64,000 nt of DNA from Rattus norvegicus (GCF_036323735.1 NW_026947367.1:966501-1030500); one strand, 5' to 3'; positions 45,852 to 56,440 are shown, numbered from the stretch's first letter. Notes: generated from the sequence alone by a model not told the origin. Translations and numbers: made by a program.

Positions 45852-46245
45852 ATGCCAACTTGACACAAGCTAGAGTCATCAGAGAAGAGGGTGCCTCATT
45901 TGAGAACATGGCTCCACAAGATCCAAGTGTAGGGCATTTTCTTAGTGATTTGTGGGGGAGGGCCAAGCCCACTGTGAGTGGCACCATTCCTAGGCTCGCG
46001 ATCCTAGGTTCTATAAGAAAGCAAGCTAAGCAAGACATGAGGAGCAAGGCAGTAAGCATTGCCACTGCATAGCCTCTGCCTCAGTTCCTGCCTCCAGGAT
46101 GCTGTCCTGTTTGAGTTCCTGTCCAAACTTCCTTTGGTGATGAGCAATAATGTATAAGTGTAAGCTGAATAAACCTTTTCCTCCCTAACTTGCTCTTTGG
46201 TCACGAAGTTTCCTTATAACAACAGGAACCCTAAGTAAGACAATT
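45852..46245 (-). mobile_element. Rodent medium-reiterated repeat (type B), minus strand
   Basis: ATTTTATGCCAACTTGACAC, GCTAGAGTCATCAGAGAAGA, GGAGGGCCAAGCCCACTG, ATAAGAAAGCAAGCTAAGCA, GCTGAATAAACCTTTTCC and a TAAGTAAGACA end form an antisense copy of the type B version (sense strand: GAGCAAGTTAGGGAGGAAAA). It lies tail-to-tail with the preceding type A copy. Confidence 0.9.
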
Positions 46246-46525
46246 TCTTATAGAAATAGTGTGTCTAGTAGAGCCACAGACTCTTACCTCATAACCACAA
46301 ATAGAAAGGTATAGACACTTTGTTTTAATTTAAAGGTAAGACTTGCTCATGTACTGACCTGTGAAGTTCTAGTTTGCTTCCTCCTCTCTGTGATGAATGC
46401 TATGATCAAAACTAACTTGGGTAGGAAAGGGTTATTTGCCTTACAGGTTACAGACCATTACTGAGGGAAACCAGAACAGGAGCTTGAAGCGGTAACAAGG
46501 GCACTGCTTTTTGCCTTCCTCCCTG

Positions 46526-46683
46526 TCTCAGTCATTGTTGTGTTGCTGTGAAGAGACACCATGGTCAAGGAAACTACTGTAAATGAAAGCATGTAATTGG
46601 AGGCTACCTTACAGTTTCAGAAGTCTGTTCCATCATCATGGGAGGGAGCATAACACTGGAGCAATAGAGAGCTACTGCTCTGT

Positions 46684-46745
<62 letters not shown>

Positions 46746-46917
46746 TCTGGGAAATCATGGGGTCTTGAAACATCAAACCCCACCCTTCTAGACACACCCA
46801 CTTCCTTGAATGAGGCACACCTTTTAATGCTTCTAATCCTTGAAAATACTGTCACTCCCTGTTAACTAAATATACAAATATATGACTGTGGGAGCCTTTC
46901 TTATTCAAATTGCCACA
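46526..46917 (+). mobile_element. Type A medium-reiterated repeat nested in type B
   Basis: Begins CTCAGTCATTGTTGTGTTGC, continues TGTGAAGAGACACCATGGTC, has an expanded (GA)n core, then AAACCCCACCCTTCTAGACA, and ends ATTCAAATTGCCACA. Full length, so it inserted after the surrounding type B copy was in place. Confidence 0.9.
46687..46742. repeat. (GA)n microsatellite
   Basis: About 28 GA units within the nested type A repeat, at the position where this family commonly carries GA units. Confidence 0.98.
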
Positions 46918-47133
46918 CTCCACACGGCTTGCTCCATTGCTAGTTCTTACAGCCTAAAAGGCTATTCTTTTTATACATCACTACTGATGAACTTGGCCAC
47001 AATGTTGGGCCCTCCCATAATAATCATTAATCAAGAAAATGTTCCATAGGCTTACCCAAAGACTAATCTAATGGAGGCAGTTCTTGAATTGTTGTCTCTT
47101 CTCAGTTGATTCCAGATTGTCAAGTTGGGAAAA

Positions 47134-47499
47134 AAAAAAAAAAAGGTGAGAGAGACCCAGCACCGTAATGTTTCTCTTACTCCATGTTACATACTCACCA
47201 CCAGTCACTCTCTTCTCTCAGAGTATAGACCCACTTCCTGTATGGCAGAACTGAAGAGTAACTACTGTTACCAAAATGAATACTCGATGATATATGACAA
47301 GAAATGAATCCATTCTACAGCTCCCAATGCCAAGAAAAAGCATTTTAGTTTGTGCTACACTTACTGGGAGACTGTAAGTCACTGGCCATTTAATGGGTCA
47401 CAGTAGACCACAGAACCAAAAAGTCACAACCTACATATCATTTCCTCTCAGCAGGAGACATAACCCTTTCTCAAAACCCATGAATCTATCTGTACGCTT
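47134..47499. other. Intergenic DNA, nothing recognised
   Basis: No gene or named repeat recognised. Confidence 0.45.
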
Positions 47500-48085
47500 A
47501 GATTTTTTCAAAATCTACTTTATTTAGTGTTCGTAAGCACTTCAACCACCCTTCTAGCCCACCATCCAGAGGTAGCAGAGAGAGAAAGTTGATAGGAAAA
47601 GGAGAGAGTTGTGGACCTATTTAGAAGGAATTCTTTGGGGTGACTCCAATCTTCATTGTGCAGTACGGCCCAATAGCAAACGCAAAACACGAATCATTAG
47701 CAGTGCCTTGATCTGGCAGAGACCACAAGGTTCTAACAAACAAACAAGAAGCAGCAGAAGCAGCCAGAAGAAGCCCGAAGAGTACAGGTTCTTTTGTGCA
47801 TTTCTCATTATGGAACGAAGTCCAGCAAAGATCATCGAAGCCTTACAAGGTGTAGCAATGTTAAATTGTCCTCTCCCTCTCTGTGCGATTACATTTATGT
47901 TCTCCATAAACATCCTGTCCCCCTTCAACTGTGTGCTCCAGCAAAATATCATATGCCTTCTCATGTGTCTGCTTCAGGAAAACATCCTCTCCTAACATAG
48001 CTTCCAGAAAAGCATCCTGTGACACAAGTGACTTTCCAAAGAAACCAAAGTTTTCCACTTTCATCTAGCCTTATCTCACACTCGG
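47500..48085 (-). mobile_element. Probable rodent LTR-like or RMER-type repeat, minus strand
   Basis: Read on the minus strand it contains GTTTCTTTGGAAAGTCACTT, TCCTGAAGCAGACACATGAG, TTAGAACCTTGTGGTCTCTG, TGATTCGTGTTTTGCGTTTG and CTAAATAGGTCCACAAC, and ends with AATAAAGTAGATTTTGAAAA. The AATAAA shortly before the end fits an LTR or another polyadenylated retroelement. The family name is not certain. Frames of about 100 codons inside it show no domain. Confidence 0.5.
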
Positions 48086-48489
48086 CCATGACATCACAAA
48101 ACATATAATGGCAGTCTTGCAAGGTTCCTAGGCCTCAGATCCATCAGCCGCTGGAGTATCTGCAACTGCACTCTGTGACTCAGTCCTTTCATGAGCACAA
48201 CCTTCAGTTATCCCCATAAACATTGTGCTCTCTCCATCTTTGCTCTCAGCCAATAGCTGTACAACTTCCAGCCAACTCAGCTGTGACCAGAAAAACCCTC
48301 ATCAAGAAAGCCAATGAATTTGACTTGATTTTTTTTTTCCCTGACGGAATGGAGTGTTCTCCCTGCATAGTTACACTGGTGTCTGAGTCATCTGTGATAA
48401 AACCCACTACTATTCAGAGCAAAGTCACAGGAACTATGAAAAATAGCAAATCACAGGACAAGCATCATAGTTGGCCAAGCCTTTTCTGC
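48086..48489. other. Intergenic DNA, nothing recognised
   Basis: Unassigned. A 94-codon frame at 48223-48507 has no resemblance to a known family. Confidence 0.4.
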
Positions 48490-48575
48490 AGCTTTATTGA
48501 AGTATAATTTACATACTTTAAAAATCCATTTATTTTAAGTGTGTAATATAATGATTTTACAGCAAAATTTATAGC
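48490..48575 (-). mobile_element. Old mammalian L1 (L1M-type) 3' end fragment, minus strand
   Basis: CAGCTTTATTGAAGTATAAT, TTACATACTTTAAAAATCCA and AGTGTGTAATATAATGATTT are antisense to the terminal segment of old mammalian L1M elements. An ID insertion follows directly. Confidence 0.7.
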
Positions 48576-48587
48576 TCCCACCCCCCC

Positions 48588-48644
48588 TTTTTTTTTCTTT
48601 TTTTCTGGAGCTGGGGACCGAACCCAGGGCCTTGCGCTTGCTAG
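48588..48644 (-). mobile_element. 5'-truncated ID SINE, minus strand
   Basis: Antisense A tail, then GGAGCTGGGGACCGAACCC and AGGGCCTTGCGCTTGCTAGC; the head half is missing. The retained part is nearly consensus. Confidence 0.93.
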
Positions 48645-49479
48645 CCTTCCCTTTTTTAATACTTATTTCCCACTAGTTCATATGATATTGAAGTGTATTA
48701 AAAACACAGAAGTGAAGTCAGGAGAAGGATCAGAGCAGGAAACAGGAGGTTCTTGATTTGCTAAGACAACAGATACATTGGCAGAATCGTCTGGATAAAA
48801 CCACTAGGGAAACATTGGGTCTTCTCTTAGCGTGCAGCCTCCAGACAAAGAGTTTAAAGGATTTAGTCATGGGTCCTCATACATCAAATCCGGACCTGAC
48901 CTGGTATGGTCAGCATCACTTTTGGCCACATTCATGTTAATCCCATTCATCATTCTTACAAGTTGCCTAGCAACTCACATAGTAAACAAACTTATTTTGG
49001 TATATGGTTTGATAGGTTTCAGTCCATGGTCACATGTCCATGAAAGGGGCACGGTAGAGCTCAACTGCTAACCTCACTGGCATCCAAGAAGCACCAACTC
49101 AGGAAGAGACCAAGGATAAAAAAACACCCTCCAAGACATGTTCCAAACGACCAAGTACCTTAATTTTCTATCTTCTAGTTTCCCACCAACTTCATACACA
49201 TCTATCAACAGATGAACTCATTGATTACAGCCCACAGGGTCCATTTGCTTTTCATAGTCCCACCTTTGAACATTGTACTGGAAAAATGTGTATCTTAAAC
49301 CCATAAGGTAGGGCCAGAAGTTGTGTCAGAGGTCTGAACTTCACCTCACACTAGAAACAGCTGGGTAGGTTTCTCAACATCTCCTATTTCTTTCTCGTAC
49401 TTGCTACACCATGTCTGCATTGCAGCATTTTGTCTGGGGTGAGATACCTTCAGCAGTCAATTGTAAAGACTCCCCCCTC
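48645..49479. other. Probably repeat-derived DNA, not assigned
   Basis: Phrases such as GTTGCCTAGCAACTCACATA and CCATGGTCACATGTCCATGA suggest old interspersed repeats, but none is firm. No gene is supported. Confidence 0.35.
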
Positions 49480-49960
49480 CATGTGTTGGTTTGAATGTAA
49501 AATGGGACATCTATAAAATAGACACACATGCATATACACAGATTCACAGAGAGAGGCAAAAAGTGAAGGAGTTGATCTTAGGAATCTTCAAGGAAGAGGG
49601 AGTGGAAATATAAGATACAGATGCTAGCGAGAACCAGAACAAAGCAGTGTCTTCTATAAATGACAGGACCACTATCCCTCAGCCCTAGATGACAGGAAAG
49701 GGAGAGTCAGTTTTCTACAAAGATATAGCTGGTGATAAGCTGGCCAGGCTCCAGTGGCTTGCCCAATGCCCATGAATTTATGGGCAGCATAAATGATTTG
49801 AGTGGATTATTACAGAGGGCAGAAAGAGAGCTTGAAGTTGGGAGAAGGGATTAGGTGTTGATGGATCTGGGAAGAGTTAGGAAGAGAAATGAAAAGTAAA
49901 TTCTTGCAATATATAATGTACCAAGTTCTCAAGGAACTAATAAAAGTGGTTTTTAAAAAA
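49480..49960 (+). mobile_element. L1 (Lx-type) 3' UTR, plus strand
   Basis: CCCATGAATTTATGGGCAGC, AAATGATTTGAGTGGATTAT, GAAGTTGGGAGAAGGGATTA, GGATCTGGGAAGAGTTAGG and AAGTTCTCAAGGAACTAATA are in Lx 3' UTR order. Similarity is best from 49760 onward; the left boundary is approximate. Confidence 0.7.
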
Positions 49961-50079
49961 CCATATCTGTACTGAACACATACAAACAATTTTTCTTGTC
50001 ATCTCCTAAATAACAGACCTCATGATTTCATTTCATTAAGTACAAAAGTAATTCAGAGATTATTTAAAATGTAGGAGGT

Positions 50080-50304
50080 TCTGGGGAGACGGCAGAGGGG
50101 TAAAGCCAAGTGTGTGGTTACACATGCATTAACCAGTGCTTGGTATGAGAAGAGGAGGACAGTTTGCCTCACCTCAGGTTCAGCAAGGGACCCTGTCACA
50201 AGGGAATACAGTAGGTGGTGAAGGAGCAGAACACGCTCTACCCTCCCCCAGCCTCTGAACTTACATGTTACTATGCACACAGGCACACACACACACACAC
50301 ATAT
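50080..50304 (+). mobile_element. B3/B4-type SINE, plus strand
   Basis: Head CTGGGGAGACGGCAGAGGGG, middle GGGACCCTGTCACAAGGGAA, GCTCTACCCTCCCCCAGCCT, then ACATGTTACTATGCACACAG and an (AC)n tail at 50284-50301. Confidence 0.78.
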
Positions 50305-50564
50305 AAATATGACTAGAGTATACAAGAGGCTTGCATAGGTTATATGCAAATGCAGTGTCGTTTTATCCAAGGAACCTGAGTACTTTTAGATCATTGGGAG
50401 TCCTGGGGGCAACTCTCAGAGGACAGGATATATCTCCTTATTGTGCAAACGAATCCTTTGTTGAGTGTATGTCAGTGACTCCACACAATTCTCCTCCTCT
50501 AGGTTCCTGTGTATCACAGAGAATGATCTGGAAATACTGAAACTAATATAAACTAAAGGCTTTG
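50305..50564. other. Intergenic DNA, nothing recognised
   Basis: No feature is supported between the SINE tail and the island below. Confidence 0.45.
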
Positions 50565-50925
50565 TTGAGGTTTCTAATCTTGCGTTAAAATCATATTTAT
50601 CACGTTTGAATGGAAAGGAAATCTTCAGCTCCCAGCAAAAATAGGCTCAATCATGTTGGCTTCTGTTTTATCCCATTATGAATAGCAATTAATTGCACAT
50701 CAATAGCGTTCCATGCTTTGAACTAAATCAGGATGAAGGGATATGTTTCCGTAACCCCTACGTGGATAATCAAGTAGAAAGGGGGGAGGTATGATGCATT
50801 TGCCTTATGGGAGAATGATGGCTTGATTGGATACTTGTTATGCAAATAACCCTAACCTCTGAGTAATGAAATGTAAAGGTAAAATATACTACCAAATGTG
50901 ATGGGCACTCATTACTTGATTTCAT
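50565..50925. promoter_or_regulatory. Candidate regulatory island with palindromic homeodomain and POU motifs
   Basis: Repeat-free. It contains a perfect 12-bp palindrome GCAATTAATTGC at 50685-50696 (paired homeodomain-type), a POU octamer ATGCAAAT at 50840-50847, and further TAAT/ATTA motifs. There is no open frame. A poly-A run bounds it on the right at about 50932-50947. Confidence 0.35.
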
Positions 50926-51110
50926 TTAAAAGAAAAAAAAAAAAAAACGTACTTCAGGATTTTGAATAAGTGTGACCCCGGAGGTTCAAATACTTGAATG
51001 TGTTTGGTTTCCAGTTTGTGGATTGTTTAGAAAGGATTGGGAGTTGTGTTTTTGTTAAAAGAGATGGGTGAGTGGGACGTGGGAGCCTTGAGATTTCAAA
51101 AGCCCACCAG

Positions 51111-51199
51111 GCTTCTCTCTCTCCCTTCCTCCCTCCCTCCCTCCCTGTCCCTCTCCTTCTCCCTCTACTTCTCCCTCTCCCTCTCTCTCTCTCTCTCAT
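51111..51199. repeat. CT/CCT-rich microsatellite
   Basis: CTCT and CCCT units. Four spaced C3T units at 51131-51146 mean the minus strand has a G3-type quadruplex motif. Confidence 0.95.
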
Positions 51200-51227
51200 C
51201 CGGGGAGCAGGATGTGAGCTCACATGA

Positions 51228-51396
51228 TCTACTTCAGCCATTCCTGCTTGCCTGCCAGCATGCTGCAATGGTGTCTACCACGATGGTCCATGGACTCACC
51301 CTCTGAAACTGTAAGACTGCAATTAAATGTTTCCTGTCATAAATTGATTTGGTCACGGTGTCTATTCACAGCAATAGAACAGTAACTAAGGCACAG
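51228..51396 (-). mobile_element. Type A medium-reiterated repeat, truncated, minus strand
   Basis: CTCTGAAACTGTAAGACTGC, AATTAAATGTTTCCTGTCAT, TTGGTCACGGTGTCTATTCA and CAGCAATAGAACAGTAACTA are antisense type A. The CT array at 51111-51199 may be its expanded interior, so the copy may begin earlier. Confidence 0.88.
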
Positions 51397-51499
51397 ATCT
51401 TCCTGTCTATTTTTCTAATACTTCTGTACTTATTTCATTAAAGTTACCTGTTGTCCATTGAACAGTTTTATGAATAAGTTTCATGTTTAAAGACAAATA

Positions 51500-51818
51500 G
51501 TGCCAAATAGGAGTGGAACTACTAAGAGGTTTAGCCTTTTTGGAGTGGCTGTGGCCTTTTTGGAGTAGGTGTGTCACTGTGGGCATGGGCTTTAAGACCC
51601 TAAACCTAGCTACCTGGAAGCCAGTCTTCTAGCAGCCTTCAGAGGAAGATGTAGAACTCTCAGCTCCTCCTGCATCATGCCTGCCTAGATGCTGCCATGC
51701 TCCTGCCTTGATGATAATAGAATGAACTTGTGAACCTATAAGGCAGCCCCAAATAAATGTCCTTGTAAGGCTTGCATTGGTCATGGTTTCTTTTCATAGC
51801 AGTAAAACCCTAAGACAT
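51500..51818 (-). mobile_element. Type A medium-reiterated repeat, minus strand
   Basis: GTGTGTCACTGTGGGCATGG, GCTTTAAGACCCTAAACCTA, CTGGAAGCCAGTCTTCTAGC, AGCTCCTCCTGCATCATGCC, TTGATGATAATAGAATGAAC and TTGGTCATGGTTTCTTTTCA form a near-complete antisense copy. It lies about 100 bp from the preceding copy in the same orientation. Confidence 0.93.
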
Positions 51819-51851
51819 ACATACATATATACATATACACATACACCCAGG

Positions 51852-51854
<3 letters not shown>

Positions 51855-51894
<40 letters not shown>
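51855..51894. repeat. (AC)n microsatellite
   Basis: About 20 AC units, preceded by CATA units. Confidence 0.98.
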
Positions 51895-51895
<1 letters not shown>

Positions 51896-53929
51896 CCATT
51901 TACAGATATTTTAGATCTAGCCAGGGCTCCTGCAGTTTCATTGCTCCAGCTGATACACGTGTTCATGGAACATGTCTCTGTCTGTTTCTTGTTCTAGGAA
52001 GTACGTGGACAACATCTACATACTCACTTCATTTTCCTTTATTCTCCTTTCAGCCTTATAAATCTCAACTTACAGAGAGGGGAAGATGGGGACTTGGTTA
52101 GATAGCTCTTTTTTTCTGTGGGTAGCTTACATCTCAAGTCACAAAGGGAAAATAAATATAACAAGAAATAATAATACACATCCCAACCGTGATGGGAAGT
52201 TCATATTCGTTCCCCTTAATGAATGTCAACTTTGGAATTGGAATCCAAAATGAGATGAGACTTTTGAAAAATCCTAATTCTCAGGCAGGCTTTGGTATTT
52301 CTCAGTCCCTGAAAAGGAACACCACTAGAAAAAGACAGACAGTAGGTTGCTTTTTTCCACAAATCGAATCAGAAGCATTTGATAATGAGCATAGAGGGGG
52401 CTCACCCTTTACCAAAGAATAAAGTAATATGGGGGTGGGGGAGACATCTACAGAACAGTTGTTGCCTTGTTGGTATTAAAAAAAATCCAGAAGTCAAGAA
52501 ATAATATTTGACAAAAGAAAAAACTAGGTTTTCATTAGGCAGAACTGTTTTTTAAAATAGCCTTCCTTTTAGTCATGGAAAGAGGGGGGTGGAGCAGGTC
52601 AGTCTGTAGATAACTAAAGTCATTCCCATCAAAAAATTAAGAATAATGTGGATTTTTAATGGACTTGAATAAAATTAGAAATTTTAGCTTTCAAAGAGGA
52701 AAAATTGTGTTCCAGAGAGAGAGAGAGACAAAGGAGTGTCCAAATCATACTTGATTCTTTCAATAAATCTACTGGTAACTCATGTGTTTGTTGATATTAG
52801 GATTAAAACGCAAGTTGGATTTCTCGACTTAAGAGTTTAATGTGTGTGAATAGCTGCCAGTGGAAAGACTTGTCCTCGGATTTCTCAAAAGGCATGAAAA
52901 AGCCACCGTGGACTTACTGAATTTTGTTTCAAAGACTTTAGGTCCTTGTCTGCAGGGATGCAGAGCCACAAAGGAAGGGCCTGAGAACTCCTAAGAGGTA
53001 GCGTCCAACAACTGAGGCCATGCGCACAGAGAGAAGTAGCCTTTCTCAGAAAATCGAGTTAGGAGAGCTAAAAAATGAAGGCGACATATCGATCAAATTG
53101 CTGTAATAGAAGGACGGCAGCCAGTTCACAGAGCGAGGCAGCTGTCAGCGACTCGGCCAAGAACTAAGAGGATTTGAAAAGAAAATAACAACACAGAGTT
53201 CACAGAAGCCATTATAGACTCATGGGGTCTGCGAATTTAATCCCATGTACTTTGGGCAGAGAAAACAATCCAAACCAGAGATCCCTCTTGCTCAGACCAA
53301 GGGAATGCTGTGCCGTGCCGCGGATGTCCCATGTAAAAGGACACAACCTAGATACTGGAAGCATGTGAGAGACCGGAACTATGTGATTTAAGTGCTGACA
53401 CCGGAAATGGCTCAAGTCTGCACCTTCATTGGAAGGCGAAAAAATAAGTCACACAGCACCGGAAGTAATCCTTGTCAGAGTCTGTGTGAGGTCGGAAGTG
53501 TAGGGCGCCATGATCAATCAGTAACCACTGCCTATTAACATGTCGGATGAGCCCACACAAATGAGGAAATGATTTTTAAATTTAAACACAATTTCTAATA
53601 ACGAATAAATTTTAAGTGTCCAGTTTTAGCACAAGCTTCCAGATTATGTGGTTTCTCAGGCGGAAAAACGCCGCAAAAGTAATGAGTTTGAAATTTCGGA
53701 GGTTCCCACTATATGAAAGCAAACTAAGAAAAGCATGGAGGTGGGGTGTGGTAAAACGAACTAGAGGAAATCTATAGAACCAAGAAAGGAGAATTCATAA
53801 GACTTGTACGGGAAAGACCAGCAACAGGGAATGGATCGGAAGATCATCCTCCTTTTCAGAGTTTATCACAGCAAAATTGCCAAAGACTGGTAGCAAAATA
53901 GCCACTTGTATCTGTGGACAATCTCTGAA

Positions 53930-53930
<1 letters not shown>
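51895..53930. other. Two kilobases of repeat-poor, single-copy-looking DNA
   Basis: No SINE, LINE or LTR is recognised. A 77-codon frame at 52189-52422 shows no motif. The block contains the ETS-motif cluster at 53371-53515, listed separately, and is more CpG-rich from about 53000 to 53760 than the rest of the window. Confidence 0.5.
53280..53530. promoter_or_regulatory. CpG-bearing cluster of ETS-type sites, promoter- or enhancer-like
   Basis: CCGGAA occurs at 53373 and 53401, CCGGAAGT at 53459 (the GABPA-type optimum) and TCGGAAGTG at 53492. All share one orientation within about 130 bp. GGCGCCATGA follows at 53503 and resembles a YY1-type motif on the minus strand. About a dozen CpGs lie in 250 bp of an otherwise CpG-poor window. 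ETS plus YY1 motifs are common in CpG promoters. No transcript is visible, so this is inference. Confidence 0.35.
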
Positions 53931-53989
<59 letters not shown>

Positions 53990-54172
53990 AACAAAAAAAG
54001 AGAAAGAGAGAGAAGGAGGGAGGGAGGGAGGGAGGAGGGAAGGAGAAGGGGAGGGGGAGGGGCAAGGGAAGTGGGAGGGGGAGAGAGGGAGACAGAGACA
54101 GACACAGAAGGAGAGAAAGACACAGAGACTTACACACAGACACACACACATGCAGAGATATACACGAAGACA
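53931..54172. repeat. Composite (CA)n - polypurine - (CA)n array with quadruplex motif
   Basis: CA units at 53933-53982, an A/G-rich polypurine tract at about 53994-54112, then mixed ACAGAG/ACACAC units to 54172. Four G3 runs separated by single A residues occur at 54018-54032, with further G4/G5 runs up to about 54090. Open frames of 85-168 codons across it are repeat translations. Confidence 0.97.
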
Positions 54173-54823
54173 CACAGCCCAATTGAGGATTTACAGAAAG
54201 ATAGCCATCAAAGGAACCGAATATTTCGTGGTAAATTATGTAAGCTGTGTAAAGGAATGAGTCCCATTCAAATTTTGCAAGTTCTGCAGCCAACTGCACG
54301 TTTCCGCACCCCCTTAGCTGCCGGGTTATCGCATACATGGCTGTCACTTCTGCTTTCTTCATTTGTATTTTATTTTGAATCTCCCTTCTCCCCTGTTCAA
54401 TGTGGCTAGCGATTTTCCATGTGGAAGGACTTCACACTGCACTGTGTCTAGGGAGGCAGGGAAAACAATTTCAAAAGAGGCTCAGTGCTAGGGCAAACAG
54501 TACAAACAATGCATACTTCACCTCCCAAGGAGGGGCGCAAAGAACACAGAGGCTCTGGCTGGCGCACAGGGCCGAGCTTACAAAGTTAGGGCCCACAGCA
54601 TCACTGGGAACCAACCAGCAGCTCTCATTCAGCCCTCCATGCTAATGACTCATTCTCATCTCTTGAGACCAGAGGAAGACGCATTTGGAAGATCTTCTCC
54701 CTAAAAATGAAGATTGTACGGAAACTCTTACGAAACTTAAGAACAAGTTTAAATAGGAAACCACACACAGTGTAAAAAAATAAATGGCAGATTCGACAGC
54801 CTTCTCTGTGATACCATCATGTG

Positions 54824-54824
<1 letters not shown>
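54173..54824. other. Intergenic DNA, nothing recognised
   Basis: No gene or named repeat recognised. Confidence 0.45.

Positions 54825-54877
<53 letters not shown>
54825..54877. repeat. (AC)n microsatellite
   Basis: About 26 uninterrupted AC units. Confidence 0.98.
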
Positions 54878-55498
54878 AGAAGAATAGACCTACATAAAGG
54901 ATATATTTCCAGGCACAGATATCTGTTGGGAGGAGGTTGACGTTCTAACGAACCTCAGCCAAGGACTCAATTGGGAAGATTCAGAAGGTCAAGGCATTGC
55001 TTTACTTCTAGGAGCAGATCACTATCTATCTCACAGAACCTTTATGGAAAACAAAGACAGATCAGCCTAGAATGAGTTAAATAGAAACCCTTTCAAGGCT
55101 ATTGAAGAATGTTGGAGCCAAACTCCACAGACAGCTAACAGCAGAGAAAGTGACCCATGACTGCAGTTTGTATAATACCACTGAACCTGGTGAAACATTT
55201 CCTACTCTCATAGGAATCTTAGACGTGAGAGGGAACCAAGGCAGCCTGGGCAGCACACTTCAGTCTCCATACAAAGTGCACTTTGCAGGCTAACACCCAC
55301 ATGGCTAGTCTGCAGCTCACCAATCCTGGTCATGATGGCATTAAAAAACAGTAGATGTCCTACCTGCTAGAGCCACTGTCTCTGGATCCTGCCTTCAGGA
55401 GGCTCCATGGTCATTCCACCATTAACTCTCCACAATCCTGTTGACAAGTGTCTGGGCTTTATCTTTGACTTAGGAGTATATTTTAGTCCTTTAGATCG
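54878..55498. other. Intergenic DNA, nothing recognised
   Basis: No gene or named repeat recognised. Confidence 0.45.
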
Positions 55499-55515
55499 AT
55501 CTCTCTCCCTCCCCC

Positions 55516-55572
<57 letters not shown>

Positions 55573-55614
55573 GTGTGTGTGTGCTTGTGTGTGTTTGTGT
55601 GTGTGTGTGTTTGT

Positions 55615-55650
<36 letters not shown>
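55499..55650. repeat. (CT)n followed by (GT)n compound microsatellite
   Basis: CT units at 55499-55572 pass into GT units with occasional TTT interruptions at 55573-55650. Confidence 0.98.
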
Positions 55651-55654
<4 letters not shown>

Positions 55655-55721
55655 GTTATAAAGGTTTCTAAAAAGAAAGAGTTTCTGGTTCCAGTAAAAA
55701 TTTAAATAAAGATTATTTTTT

Positions 55722-55907
55722 TAAAGTTTTATTTATTTATTCCATGTATGTAAGAACACTGTCACTGTCTTCAGACACACCACAAAAAGAGGGCATCAGA
55801 TCCCATTACAGATTGCTGTGAGCCACCACGTGGTTGCTGGAAATTGAACTCAGGCCTTTTGGAATCGTAGTCAGTGCTCTTAACTACTGAGCCATCTATC
55901 CAGCCCT
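55722..55907 (-). mobile_element. B2 SINE, minus strand, nearly full length
   Basis: TTTTATTTATTTATTCCATG is the antisense tail. It is followed by CACTGTCTTCAGACACACCA, AGAGGGCATCAGATCCCATT, GAGCCACCACGTGGTTGCTG, GAAATTGAACTCAGGCC and GCTCTTAACTACTGAGCCAT, ending CCAGCCC. All three regions (tail, body, tRNA-like head) are present. Confidence 0.97.
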
Positions 55908-55984
55908 AAAATAATGTTTCTTAAGAGAGCAGTTTAGCGTGGGAAGCAATAAAGATGACCCAGTTATGGATGATACTCAGTCTC

Positions 55985-56440
55985 TTTTAACTCCTGTGAC
56001 TCGGGAAGCATGGAAGAGTGTAAGACCAAGAGTGTGGGAAGAAGTGCTGTGGTTTGCTGCCTTCAGGACATGACATGAGTGCCGCAATTGTGAGCTCACA
56101 GCAGCTGTGGTCACCTGCATAGGTATATAAAGGACCAACAACTAGACAGAATCCCTTACTGAGGAGCTTTCTGGTGCTGATGGCTGCTGGTGTAAAAGAA
56201 TCATTGTTCTCTGAGGGTTTGGTCACTGGTAGAATTCCCACATTCCTGTAGATGGTCACATACCAATTAGTACATAACCAATGCTTATTAGGCTTAGTGG
56301 TTATAGGTTGGGAAAGAGGATATGAATTTTGAGAGATGGTTATTGGCAGGGAATTTGGGGAGAGCAGAGGGTGAAATGGAAGAGGTTATGGCCATGTTTC
56401 ATTGTATACATGTATGATATTCTCAAGGATAAAGACAATT
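55985..56440 (+). mobile_element. L1 (Lx-type) 3' UTR, plus strand
   Basis: AAGAAGTGCTGTGGTTTGCT, AGGACATGACATGAGTGCCG, GTGAGCTCACAGCAGCTGTG, TCACCTGCATAGG, TGGTGCTGATGGCTGCTGG, CACTGGTAGAATTCCC and ATGTATGATATTCTCAAGGA match an Lx 3' UTR in order. It is inverted relative to the related copy at 58605-58965. Confidence 0.85.

Larger units (their letters stand above)
46375..47133 (+). mobile_element. Type B medium-reiterated repeat split by a nested type A copy
   Basis: The left part, 46375-46525, has TGATCAAAACTAACTTGGGT and AGGAAAGGGTTATTTGCC. The right part, 46918-47133, resumes colinearly with CGGCTTGCTCCATTGCTAG, AATGTTGGGCCCTCCCATAA and TTCCAGATTGTCAAGTTGGG. The intervening 46526-46917 is a separate repeat. 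Confidence 0.88.

Noticed and set aside
47653..47964. 103-codon minus-strand frame with a leucine-rich stretch
   Set aside because: It lies inside a probable LTR/RMER-type repeat, and its leucine run comes from a CTG/CTT-rich patch. No start context or domain supports it.
53856..54409. Several overlapping frames of 85-168 codons on both strands
   Set aside because: They are translations of the CA, polypurine and mixed microsatellite. Open frames on both strands at once indicate a repeat artefact.
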